41,026 nt of DNA from Flavobacteria bacterium RIFCSPLOWO2_12_FULL_35_11 (lineage in GTDB: Bacteria > Bacteroidota > Bacteroidia > Flavobacteriales > Flavobacteriaceae): assembly GCA_001800975.1 (NCBI GenBank), contig MGWK01000008.1, forward strand, positions 1-41,026, given 5' to 3'. Below the pieces are notes generated by a model. That model searched no databases. It had not been told where the DNA came from and saw only the letters and a list, made by a program, of their open reading frames with translations. Within the stretch, counting starts at the first letter, position 1, and each line of letters starts with the position of its first letter. This document shows positions 7,912 to 14,652 of this stretch, one piece after another. A program made the position numbers and the translations under genes.

Positions 7912-8451
7912 AACAGCCAGCATATTTTTTTCAATATGTTTGACTGTGTTGTAATAAGAAGATTTTAAAGTGCCTTCTTTAATTCCTAAAATTTCTTCCA
8001 TTTCACGAAATTTTAAATCGTCATAATATTTCATTTGAAATATTTGTCGTTCCTTTTCTGGTAATTCGGACAAAATTCGCTGAAGTTTTAATTGGATTTC
8101 ATCTCCTTCAAAAAAGGCATCATCCACTAAATTATTTAAATATTTACGGCTAACATCATCTAATGATAAATGATTCTTTTTTTTATTTTCTTCCAGAAAT
8201 CTTAGTGATTCATTGTAGGCGATGCGATACATCCAAGTATGCAAACTGCTTTTTTGTTGAAAATTTGGTAGACTTTTATAAATTCTTAAAAACGTATTTT
8301 GCAGCACATCATCAGCATTTTCGTGGGTAATTACTAATTTTCTGATATGCCAATACAAGCGTTCCTGATAAAGATCCAATAATTTCTTAAAGGCTTTATC
8401 CTTTTCTTTATTATTCAATAAATTTCTTATGAATTCGCCTTCGCCTGTCAA
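7885..8451 (-). CDS. ECF RNA polymerase sigma factor
   Basis: This 188-residue group-4 sigma-70 factor has region 2 at about 20-90 (YQERLYWHIRKLV, then DDVLQNTFLRIYKSLPNF and HTWMYRIAYNESL) and region 4 at about 125-180 (LSELPEKERQIFQMKYYDDLKFREMEEILGI.EGTLKSSYY). It has no region 1 or 3, as expected for ECF factors. These activate envelope or stress genes after release from an anti-sigma. The gene is followed 9 nt later by a one-helix membrane protein, the likely anti-sigma. An AAAC-N17-GTCTAA element lies 33-59 nt before the ATG, and a matching one precedes the LTxxQ gene, which points to self-regulation. The first codons (MTGEGEF) are the only reasonable start. Confidence 0.92.
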   Translation of the reverse strand: MTGEGEFIRNLLNNKEKDKAFKKLLDLYQERLYWHIRKLVITHENADDVLQNTFLRIYKSLPNFQQKSSLHTWMYRIAYNESLRFLEENKKKNHLSLDDVSRKYLNNLVDDAFFEGDEIQLKLQRILSELPEKERQIFQMKYYDDLKFREMEEILGIKEGTLKSSYYNTVKHIEKNMLAVELLSNNKV

Positions 8452-8483
8452 AATATCTTTGGTTTAATCGCTTTATAATTTTG

Positions 8484-8510
8484 TTAGACCTTTAAAAAAC
8501 GGAAAAGTTT
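8484..8510 (-). promoter_or_regulatory. ECF-type promoter element before the sigma gene
   Basis: The - strand reads AAAC (8510-8507), 17 nt, GTCTAA (8489-8484), about 33 nt before the sigma ATG. It shares TTTAAACTTTT and GGTCTAA with the element before the LTxxQ gene. Probable autoregulated promoter of the ECF operon. Confidence 0.6.
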
Positions 8511-8547
8511 AAATTATAATATGTTTTAATCGGTTTAATTATTAATT

Positions 8548-8664
8548 CAGCCCGAGTTAAGGATAGCCCTTCGGCTGTGCTCAGGGTAAACTTATTGTTT
8601 TTTTGTTGCTTTTCGCAACTAAAAAAAGCGAGCAGCGAAAGCCTGACCCAAAGGGTAACGCCCA
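8548..8664. repeat. Degenerate intergenic repeat, copy 1
   Basis: A GC-richer block fills the gap between the aroQ and sigma genes. Read on the - strand it begins TGGGCGTTACCCTTTGGGTC and continues with a GCTTTC and a poly-T run. A related block in the opposite orientation lies at 13350-13440. Across about 44 nt the two agree at roughly two thirds of positions, with the words TGGGCGTT, CCCTTT, GGTC and GCTTTC shared. I associate such blocks with dispersed intergenic repeats of flavobacterial genomes (memory only). Copy 1 contains the hairpin at 8598-8627. Confidence 0.6.
8598..8627. terminator. Hairpin with T and A tracts inside repeat copy 1
   Basis: GTTGC (8605-8609), a TTTTC loop and GCAAC (8615-8619) are flanked by seven T on the left and seven A on the right. 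The structure could stop transcripts from either side. It lies 42 nt past the aroQ stop on the - strand. Confidence 0.5.
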
Positions 8665-8668
8665 AATT

Positions 8669-9082
8669 TTAGATAAAACTTTCTAGAGCCAACTCGTAAC
8701 TTTGGAGTCCGAAACCGGCAATAATTCCTTTTGCATTTGGTGCAATATAGGAAACATGACGGAATTCCTCACGCGCGTAAACATTGGAGATATGGACTTC
8801 AATTACTGGAGTTTCAATGCCTTTTATGGCGTCGCCAATGGCGATAGAAGTGTGTGTGTAAGCGCCGGCGTTTAAAATAATGCCGTCGAAACTAAAGCCA
8901 ACTTCGTGCAATTTATTGATGATTTCGCCTTCAATATTACTTTGATAATAGCTCAATTCAACATCCGCATATTTTTTTTTCAAGCTTTCAAAAAATTGCT
9001 CGAAGGTTAAATTCCCATAAATGGCAGGTTCGCGTTTGCCAAGCAGGTTTAAGTTTGGGCCGTTTAAAATAAGTATTTTCAT
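8669..9082 (-). CDS. aroQ: 3-dehydroquinate dehydratase, type II
   Basis: The 137-residue enzyme converts 3-dehydroquinate to 3-dehydroshikimate in the shikimate pathway; the type II enzyme is a cytoplasmic dodecamer. Motifs are LILNGPNLNLLGKREPAIYG (catalytic Tyr22 in the flexible lid), SNIEGEIINKLHE, ILNAGAYTHTSIAI, EVHISNVYAREEFRHVS (catalytic His) and IAGFGLQSYELAL. Length is about 10 residues below many family members but all blocks are present. I start at ATG 9082; a TTG just before it would add one residue. The gene diverges from xerD across 141 nt that must contain both promoters. Confidence 0.96.
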   Translation of the reverse strand: MKILILNGPNLNLLGKREPAIYGNLTFEQFFESLKKKYADVELSYYQSNIEGEIINKLHEVGFSFDGIILNAGAYTHTSIAIGDAIKGIETPVIEVHISNVYAREEFRHVSYIAPNAKGIIAGFGLQSYELALESFI

Positions 9083-9223
9083 CAATGAAATATTTTGTTG
9101 TAAATATATTACTTATTTTTATCAAATGAAATGCGCATAAAAGAAATGAAATATAACCAACTAAAATGATATGCAACCTGAACTTTTGCGAGCATGCGAA
9201 ACTAAAATAAAGTGATATTTAGT

Positions 9224-10120
9224 ATGAAATGGAATAACGCTTTACACGATTATCAGTTTTATTTAATAATAGAAAAAGGCTTGTCGCAAAATACCATCGA
9301 CAGTTATTCGCGCGACGTGAAAAAACTGATGTTGTATTTGGAGAAAAATGAAATGATCATTTCTCCCATTTCAATAAATCAGGAGGATTTTAAGCAATTT
9401 ATTTATGAAACTTCCAAACATATCAATGCACGATCACAGGCACGTTTAATTTCGGGCATTCGAAATTTTTTCAACTATTTGATTTTTGAAGAATACCGAA
9501 AAGACAATCCGACCGAGTTGATTGAAACGCCTAAAATTGGCAGGAAACTGCCGGATACTTTGGCTTTAAAAGAAATTGATTTGCTCATTGGCGCTATCGA
9601 TTTAAGTGAGCCGCAAGGCGAGCGAAACAGAACCATTTTAGAGACTTTGTACAGTTGCGGCTTGCGCGTTTCCGAACTTACGAATTTAAAGATTTCCGAT
9701 TTATTTTTTGAGGAAGATTTTATTCGGGTCATTGGAAAAGGCAACAAACAGCGCTTTGTGCCCATCAATCCACAAACTGAAAAGTATATTTCGTTTTACC
9801 TGAATTCAATCAGAACCCATATTGACGTTCAAAAAGGATTTGAAGACACTGTTTTTTTAAACCGAAGAGGAAAAAAATTAACCCGTGTGATGATTTTTAC
9901 GATTATCAAAAATTTGGCAATCAAAGTTGGCATTAAAAAGAAGATAAGTCCGCATACCTTTCGGCATTCTTTTGCCACACATTTGCTGGAACGGGGCGCC
10001 GATTTAAGGGCAATTCAGCAAATGCTGGGACACGAAAGCATCACCACCACTGAAATTTATATGCACTTGGACAAAAGTTTTTTAAAGCAGGTAATCAATA
10101 CTTTTCATCCAAGAAAGTAA
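9224..10120 (+). CDS. xerD: Tyrosine recombinase XerD
   Basis: This 298-residue site-specific recombinase has an N-terminal SAM-like core-binding domain (1-100) and a catalytic domain carrying the full set R148, K172, H244, R247, H270 and Y279 (motifs CGLRVSEL, GKGNKQR, PHTFRHSFATH, LGHESITTTEIYMH). Length and motif context fit the housekeeping Xer enzyme that resolves chromosome dimers at dif with FtsK, rather than a phage integrase. No att-like repeats, tRNA or phage genes are nearby. I use ATG 9224 instead of the GTG at 9212 because the family usually begins with a short MKW-type leader. No dif site was recognised in the window. Confidence 0.9.
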   Translation: MKWNNALHDYQFYLIIEKGLSQNTIDSYSRDVKKLMLYLEKNEMIISPISINQEDFKQFIYETSKHINARSQARLISGIRNFFNYLIFEEYRKDNPTELIETPKIGRKLPDTLALKEIDLLIGAIDLSEPQGERNRTILETLYSCGLRVSELTNLKISDLFFEEDFIRVIGKGNKQRFVPINPQTEKYISFYLNSIRTHIDVQKGFEDTVFLNRRGKKLTRVMIFTIIKNLAIKVGIKKKISPHTFRHSFATHLLERGADLRAIQQMLGHESITTTEIYMHLDKSFLKQVINTFHPRK

Positions 10121-10129
10121 ATAGTTAAG

Positions 10130-10861
10130 CTATTTATTCCGCACATAAATCAATTTAAACCGAACGCCGCTTTGCACGCGTTGGTCAATTTCAAACTGGT
10201 TAAGCGATTTAAACAAAGGCGTTAGTTTTTCAAATCCGAAATTCCGAGCGTCAAAATTGGGTTGTTTTTTCAGAATTAAAGAGCCTACATCGCCTAAAAA
10301 TGCCCATCCATCTTCATCCGCTGCATCCGAAACAGATTGTTTTAGGAAGTTAATGACTTTTGGTGTTATTTTTTCGAAAACCGGTTTTTTCGACTCACCC
10401 CCTTTTTCGTCTGGTTTGTCATTATAAGGTTCTAAAATCTCCAAATAAATAAACTTGTCGCATGCCACAATAAATGGGTCGGGTGTTTTCTTTTCCCCAA
10501 TTCCGTAAACCTTCATCCCCGATTCTCTTAGTCTGGTTGCCAATCGCGTAAAATCGCTATCGGATGAAACCAAACAAAAACCATTCACATTATTAGAATA
10601 TAAAATGTCCATAGCATCAATAATCATCGCCGAATCTGTGGCGTTTTTCCCAGTGGTGTAACCGTATTGCTGTATGGGCGTGATCGCATTTTCAAGCAAA
10701 ATGGTTTTCCATTTGCCCAATTGCGGCTTTGTCCAGTCTCCATAAATTCTTTTAATGGTTGGCGTGCCGTATTTGGCAATTTCCTCCATCATTTCCTTAA
10801 TATATTTTGATGGTATATTATCACCATCAATTAAAACGGCTAATTTTATGTCTTTTATCAT
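10130..10861 (-). CDS. NYN-domain ribonuclease-like protein with LOTUS/OST-HTH domain
   Basis: The N-terminal 145 residues form a NYN (PIN-like, LabA/DUF88) nuclease domain: AVLIDGDNIPSKYI (D12, D14), YGDWTKP, DSAMIIDAMDIL and LVSSDSDFTRLATRLRE hold the acidic metal ligands. After a charged linker (PDEKGGESKKPVFEKI), residues about 165-235 look like an OST-HTH/LOTUS domain (VINFLKQSVSDAADEDGWAFLGDVGSLI, then FDARNFGFEKLTPLFKSLNQFEI), a winged-helix RNA-binding fold also found in animal germ-line proteins. The pairing suggests an RNA endonuclease guided by the LOTUS domain (inference). It is cytoplasmic and convergent with xerD (9-nt gap). It is followed, reading outward, by cold-shock and helicase genes. 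243 residues. Confidence 0.85.
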   Translation of the reverse strand: MIKDIKLAVLIDGDNIPSKYIKEMMEEIAKYGTPTIKRIYGDWTKPQLGKWKTILLENAITPIQQYGYTTGKNATDSAMIIDAMDILYSNNVNGFCLVSSDSDFTRLATRLRESGMKVYGIGEKKTPDPFIVACDKFIYLEILEPYNDKPDEKGGESKKPVFEKITPKVINFLKQSVSDAADEDGWAFLGDVGSLILKKQPNFDARNFGFEKLTPLFKSLNQFEIDQRVQSGVRFKLIYVRNK

Positions 10862-11036
10862 ACTGTTTAAACTTATAAAGTTATGATCAATTTTTATTTT
10901 TTATCTTTTTATATAGTATTCAATATTAATAACTTACCTATTTAATCATACGAATATCACAGAATAATTCATAGAAAAAAAATAGAGATAAAACTGGTTT
11001 CAAAATAAAAAATAAATTAATATCTCGCTAAATTAG

Positions 11037-11065
11037 TTAAACCCAATTATAATACAGTACCTTTG
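11037..11065 (+). promoter_or_regulatory. Promoter of the cold-shock gene
   Basis: TACCTTTG at 11058-11065 matches the Bacteroidota -7 word TAnnTTTG exactly. TTA at 11037-11039, 18 nt upstream, is an imperfect -33 box. The predicted leader is about 25 nt. Confidence 0.6.
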
Positions 11066-11095
11066 CGGCTAATATTATATTTAAATTTTTTAACA

Positions 11096-11287
11096 ATGAG
11101 TAAAGGAACAGTAAAATTCTTCAATGAAGCCAAAGGATTTGGTTTTATTAGCGAGGAAGGTTCAAACAAAGAACATTTTGTACACATTTCTGGATTAATC
11201 GACGAAGTACGCGAAGGTGACGAAGTTGAATTCGATTTACAGGAAGGTAAAAAAGGATTAAACGCAGTGAATGTAAAAGTTATTTAA
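11096..11287 (+). CDS. Cold-shock domain protein (CspA family)
   Basis: This 63-residue single cold-shock domain starts MSKGTVKFFNEAKGFGFIS and has the two RNA-binding motifs KGFGFI (RNP1) and HFVHIS (RNP2), then a C-terminal AVNVKVI strand. These proteins bind single-stranded RNA and DNA and melt RNA structure, mostly in the cytoplasm. I start at ATG 11096, where the domain begins; a longer in-frame ATG at 11063 lies inside the -7 promoter box and is not used. It is followed by a strong terminator and then by a DEAD-box helicase gene, a pairing that fits cold adaptation. Length is usual for CspA proteins. Confidence 0.95.
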   Translation: MSKGTVKFFNEAKGFGFISEEGSNKEHFVHISGLIDEVREGDEVEFDLQEGKKGLNAVNVKVI

Positions 11288-11313
11288 TATATACTTACCT
11301 TTTTACAATGTAG

Positions 11314-11342
11314 AGCCTGTCATTATTGACAGGCTTTTTTTT
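11314..11342 (+). terminator. Intrinsic terminator after the cold-shock gene
   Basis: AGCCTGTCA (11314-11322), a TTAT loop and TGACAGGCT (11327-11335) form a perfect 9-bp stem, followed by a run of T. It lies 26 nt past the stop codon. Confidence 0.9.
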
Positions 11343-11431
11343 GGAACTATGGCTATTGAAAAATATTCACACTATTTATCCTCACATTCAAGGCTTTAGT
11401 TATAAAATAACAGATATCCAAACAATTCACC

Positions 11432-11439
11432 TACCTTTG
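11432..11439 (+). promoter_or_regulatory. -7 box of the DEAD-box helicase gene
   Basis: TACCTTTG matches TAnnTTTG and lies 19 nt before the helicase ATG. No convincing -33 TTG was found at the right distance. Confidence 0.5.
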
Positions 11440-11458
11440 CACCCGTTAAATAAAATAC

Positions 11459-12724
11459 ATGACATTTAAAGATTTAGAAATTATTGAACCTATCCTGAAA
11501 GCGCTTAGTGCTGAAGGCTATACCCACCCAACCCCAATTCAAGAACAATCAATTCCAATTTTGCTGAAACGAAACGACCTTTTAGGTTGTGCGCAAACCG
11601 GAACAGGAAAAACGGCCGCATTTGCCGTTCCTATATTACAACACTTATTCCTTGACCATAAAAGTACCAGTAACAATCAGCGCAAAATTAGAGCGCTCAT
11701 TATTACGCCTACACGAGAATTGGCAATCCAAATCTCTGACAGTTTTACGGCTTACGGAAAATTTACCGGAATTAAAAACACCGTTATTTTTGGCGGCGTG
11801 AAACAAGGTGGACAAACAGATGCCCTTCGCAGAGGCGTTGATGTGCTTGTTGCAACACCGGGAAGATTGCTCGACCTGATGAATCAAGGCTATATTTCAT
11901 TAAAAGATATTGAATACTTTGTGTTGGATGAAGCAGATCATATGTTAGATATGGGTTTCATTCACGACATTAAAAAGATTATTGCCAAATTGCCGACAAA
12001 ACGACAATCGTTGTTCTTTTCTGCAACAATGCCTGCAGATATTGTGGACCTGTCCCGAAAAATATTGGGAAATCCACAAAGAGTAAGCGTAAAACCTGAG
12101 CAGGCAACTGCCGAAAAAGTAGAGCAGGCTGTTTATTTTGTCAGCAAAAAAAGCAAACCTAAATTATTGGTTCATTTGCTGGAAACGGAAGCGAGAGAGT
12201 CTACGCTTGTTTTTTCGAGAACCAAACATGGCGCCGATAAAATTGTGCGATTTTTAGAAAAAGCTGATATTAGTGCCGCTGCCATTCACGGCAATAAATC
12301 ACAAGGAGCGCGACAACGGGCACTTGGAGAATTTAAAAGTGGCGAAACCAGCGTTTTGGTTGCTACAGATATCGCAGCTCGAGGCATCGATATTGAAGAA
12401 TTGTCGCTCGTAATAAACTACGACCTGCCAAATATCCCTGAAACTTACGTTCACCGCATTGGAAGAACCGGACGTGCAAGCGCCAGCGGAATTGCAATTT
12501 CGTTTTGCGATGCAGAGGAAAGAGACTTTTTACGCGATATTCAAAAATTAATCGATCAAAAAATTCCTGTGGTAACAAACCATCCTTTTTTGGTTGACGG
12601 CATTGATGATAAACCGTTGGATGACGAAAAACCTAAAAATTCGCGTTCCCAAAAATCAGGCAATGGCGGCGGAAGAAATAATGGTTGGAAAAACCGCAAA
12701 CCGGCAGCAAATAAGCAACGCTAA
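11459..12724 (+). CDS. DEAD-box ATP-dependent RNA helicase (RhlE/CsdA-like)
   Basis: This 421-residue RNA helicase has all family motifs in order: [14 protein letters not shown] (Q motif), AQTGTGKTA (I), PTRELAIQ (Ia), [18 protein letters not shown] (II), SATMP (III), [12 protein letters not shown] (IV), [12 protein letters not shown] (V) and HRIGRTGRA (VI). The tail of about 50 residues is basic and Gly/Asn/Lys-rich ([14 protein letters not shown]), as is common for RNA tethering in this group. It unwinds short RNA duplexes in ribosome assembly or RNA decay. The short RhlE-type layout fits, but rhlE versus deaD cannot be settled here, so no symbol is given. It lies between a cold-shock gene and an RRM gene. 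Confidence 0.95.
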   Translation: MTFKDLEIIEPILKALSAEGYTHPTPIQEQSIPILLKRNDLLGCAQTGTGKTAAFAVPILQHLFLDHKSTSNNQRKIRALIITPTRELAIQISDSFTAYGKFTGIKNTVIFGGVKQGGQTDALRRGVDVLVATPGRLLDLMNQGYISLKDIEYFVLDEADHMLDMGFIHDIKKIIAKLPTKRQSLFFSATMPADIVDLSRKILGNPQRVSVKPEQATAEKVEQAVYFVSKKSKPKLLVHLLETEARESTLVFSRTKHGADKIVRFLEKADISAAAIHGNKSQGARQRALGEFKSGETSVLVATDIAARGIDIEELSLVINYDLPNIPETYVHRIGRTGRASASGIAISFCDAEERDFLRDIQKLIDQKIPVVTNHPFLVDGIDDKPLDDEKPKNSRSQKSGNGGGRNNGWKNRKPAANKQR

Positions 12725-12748
12725 TAAAATACAAAAAGCATAAAAACA

Positions 12749-12779
12749 AAAAAGGCTATCAGAAATGATAGCCTTTTTC
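12749..12779. terminator. Bidirectional terminator between helicase and RRM genes
   Basis: GGCTATCA (12754-12761), a GAAA loop and TGATAGCC (12766-12773) are flanked by A on the left and T on the right. It can end both convergent genes. Confidence 0.9.
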
Positions 12780-12799
12780 GTTTTTGGATTGTATGAAGA

Positions 12800-13090
12800 T
12801 TAAAATCTTTTTTTACCACCAAATTTGTTGTCACGCTTTGGTGCATCAGTTTTTGGTTTTGCTTTACTCACAACAATAGTGCTGTTGTCGTATTGGCACT
12901 CATCAAGCTCTTCAATTGCTTTTAACGCTTCCTCTGCGTTCTTCATTTCAACGAAGCCAAATCTTTTAGATTCGCCTGTTTCTTTGTCAGTAATAACTTT
13001 TGCAGAAACTACTTCACCATACTCTTCAAATAATCCTTGTAAGTCCTCACTAGTGGTAGAAGAACTTAATTTTGCTACGAAAATGTTCAT
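12800..13090 (-). CDS. RNA-recognition-motif (RRM) protein
   Basis: This 96-residue single RRM has RNP2 at NIFVAKL (2-8) and RNP1 at KRFGFVEM (about 42-49), the two strands that hold RNA through aromatic residues. The short basic tail (KPKTDAPKRDNKFGGKKRF) resembles those of small bacterial RNA-binding proteins of the cyanobacterial Rbp type. It is cytoplasmic. The 5' leader is about 95 nt, with a TAnnTTTG box at 13186-13193. Its neighbours on the left (helicase, cold-shock protein, NYN-LOTUS nuclease) also handle RNA. Bacteroidota carry several of these proteins. The exact RNA targets cannot be read from the sequence. Confidence 0.93.
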   Translation of the reverse strand: MNIFVAKLSSSTTSEDLQGLFEEYGEVVSAKVITDKETGESKRFGFVEMKNAEEALKAIEELDECQYDNSTIVVSKAKPKTDAPKRDNKFGGKKRF

Positions 13091-13185
13091 GTTTTAAATA
13101 AAATGTTTTATAATTTAAGTTTAAAAAAATTGAAGCAAGCAAAATCGACTAAATAACTGCAATACTAGAATTTTTATTTAATCCG

Positions 13186-13193
13186 CAAATGTA
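13186..13193 (-). promoter_or_regulatory. -7 box of the RRM gene
   Basis: The - strand reads TACATTTG, matching TAnnTTTG, and is followed by CGG as at the cold-shock promoter. The nearest TTG is only 12 nt upstream, so the -33 box is weak. The leader would be near 90 nt. Confidence 0.5.
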
Positions 13194-13349
13194 AAAAATT
13201 AAATCCAATCTTTTTTATAAATGCCTAACTATCTTACTCAATATTAAAATAATAAGTATGTTAGATTGCTCGTATTTTGAATTTTTGATTTTAGTCCAAA
13301 CAAATACATAATTAAACAATTAAACGCTTCAACGATTAAACAATTTGTT

Positions 13350-13440
13350 CTGGGCGTTCCCTTTCAGGTCGCGCTTTCCGTTATATCTTTTTTTGCGTTT
13401 TACTTCAAAAAAGTATGCCACTTCAATCGCTAACGCAAAT
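13350..13440. repeat. Degenerate intergenic repeat, copy 2
   Basis: On the + strand it begins TGGGCGTTCCCTTTCAGGTC, then GCTTTC, a poly-T run and ACTTCAAAAAAGTATGCC. It shares its first part with copy 1 (8548-8664), which lies in the opposite orientation. It contains no ORF and lies just past dinB. Confidence 0.6.
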
Positions 13441-13497
13441 TGATATACGATATACGAATTTTGATTTACGATTTTTTTAATTATTCATTTTTAATTG

Positions 13498-14652
13498 TTA
13501 ATTATCAATTGTAATTGCCCGCACAACCGCCTTATCTCCATAACGTTCCCGCATTTTATCCATTGCTTTGTATAAATTCACAATTTTGACATTGTCTTCA
13601 AACAAATTAATCTGCTGTCCGCCACTTACCAAATCGCTAAACTTCACGCCTATCAACCTAACCAGCAACCGCCTTTGGTACAAACTGTTGTAAAGTTCCA
13701 TCACAACCGGCAAAATAGTGTGGTCGGCCGAGCTGTACGCTATTTTTTTTTGTTTTGTGTACGTTTGAAAATCGGAATAGCGAATTTTAAAAGTAATGCA
13801 CGCGGTTAATTTATTGCTTCTTCGCAATTGAAAAATCAAACTTTCTGTCATGGCAACAATATTGCTTTTCAGTTTTTCAAGATCTGTGGTGTCTTTCTCA
13901 AAGGTATTTTCTGTTGAAATGGATTTTCGTTCGTGGTATTTTATCACTGGGGAATTGTCTATGCCGTTTGCTTTTTTCCAAATGCCGCTGCCGTGTTTTC
14001 CAAAAACTTTGGTCATCATATCAATCGGCATTTCCTGAACGGTTTGTATGCGTTTAATACCTAAATCGCACAACATATTGTAGGTTTTTTCGCCCACCAT
14101 AGGGATTTTACGGATAGAAAGCGGCGCGAGAAAAAACTTTTCGATGCCGCTGTTTATTTTCATTTCGTTGTTGGGTTTTGCTTCTCCCGTGGCGATTTTT
14201 GAGACGGTTTTGTTAACGGACAAGCCAAAAGAAATCGGCAGTCCGGTTTCTTTAATTATTTTTTTACGCAATTCCGAAGCCAATTGGTGGCAGCCAAAAA
14301 ACTTGTCCGTTCCCGTTAAATCGATATAAAATTCATCTATGGAAGCTTTTTCATATAAAGGAACAGATTCATTAATCACCTCCGTAACCAACTTTGAAAA
14401 ATTGGTGTAAATTCCCGAATTGCCTCGTAACACTATGGCTTCCGGACATAGTTGTTTTGCCATGCGCATGGGCATTGCCGAATGAACGCCAAATTTCCGG
14501 GCTTCATAACTGCAAGAAGCCACCACGCCTCTATCGGAAATTCCGCCAATTAAAATAGGTTTTCCTTCCAGTTTGCTGTCTATTCTTCGTTCGCAGGATA
14601 CAAAAAAAGTGTCCAAATCCATGTGTACAATCGAACGCTCCAAGGTGCTCAT
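13498..14652 (-). CDS. dinB: Y-family DNA polymerase (Pol IV)
   Basis: This 384-residue translesion polymerase has the catalytic acids D12 (HMDLDTFF), D106 and E107 (SIDEFYID), steric-gate Phe17, CSYEARKFGVHSAM, and SFGLSVNKTVSKIATGEAKP. It also has a helix-hairpin-helix segment (LSIRKIPMVGEKTYNML) and a little-finger domain. QINLF at 347-351 fits the QxxLF sliding-clamp motif but sits 33 residues from the C-terminus instead of at its tip. The ATG overlaps the end of the dnaE-type gene by 4 nt (ATGA), so the two polymerases are translated as a pair. This resembles damage-inducible imuB-dnaE2 cassettes. Pol IV is the best name; a UmuC-like role is possible. Confidence 0.93.
   Translation of the reverse strand: MSTLERSIVHMDLDTFFVSCERRIDSKLEGKPILIGGISDRGVVASCSYEARKFGVHSAMPMRMAKQLCPEAIVLRGNSGIYTNFSKLVTEVINESVPLYEKASIDEFYIDLTGTDKFFGCHQLASELRKKIIKETGLPISFGLSVNKTVSKIATGEAKPNNEMKINSGIEKFFLAPLSIRKIPMVGEKTYNMLCDLGIKRIQTVQEMPIDMMTKVFGKHGSGIWKKANGIDNSPVIKYHERKSISTENTFEKDTTDLEKLKSNIVAMTESLIFQLRRSNKLTACITFKIRYSDFQTYTKQKKIAYSSADHTILPVVMELYNSLYQRRLLVRLIGVKFSDLVSGGQQINLFEDNVKIVNLYKAMDKMRERYGDKAVVRAITIDN

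Larger units (their letters stand above)
13091..13497. other. 407-nt intergenic region between the RRM gene and dinB
   Basis: No protein gene was found here. It holds, left to right: the RRM leader and -7 box, an imperfect hairpin (13225-13236 with 13253-13264), an AT-rich stretch, repeat copy 2 (13350-13440), and a short tract where the word TACGA recurs (about 13445-13471), running up to the dinB stop codon. It looks like accumulated intergenic sequence rather than a lost gene. Confidence 0.6.

Noticed and set aside
9224-10120. xerD as a sign of an integrated element
   Set aside because: Housekeeping Xer length and neighbours, no att repeats, tRNA or phage genes nearby.
11063-11095. Longer start for the cold-shock gene
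   Set aside because: It overlaps the -7 box TACCTTTG; the domain begins exactly at ATG 11096.
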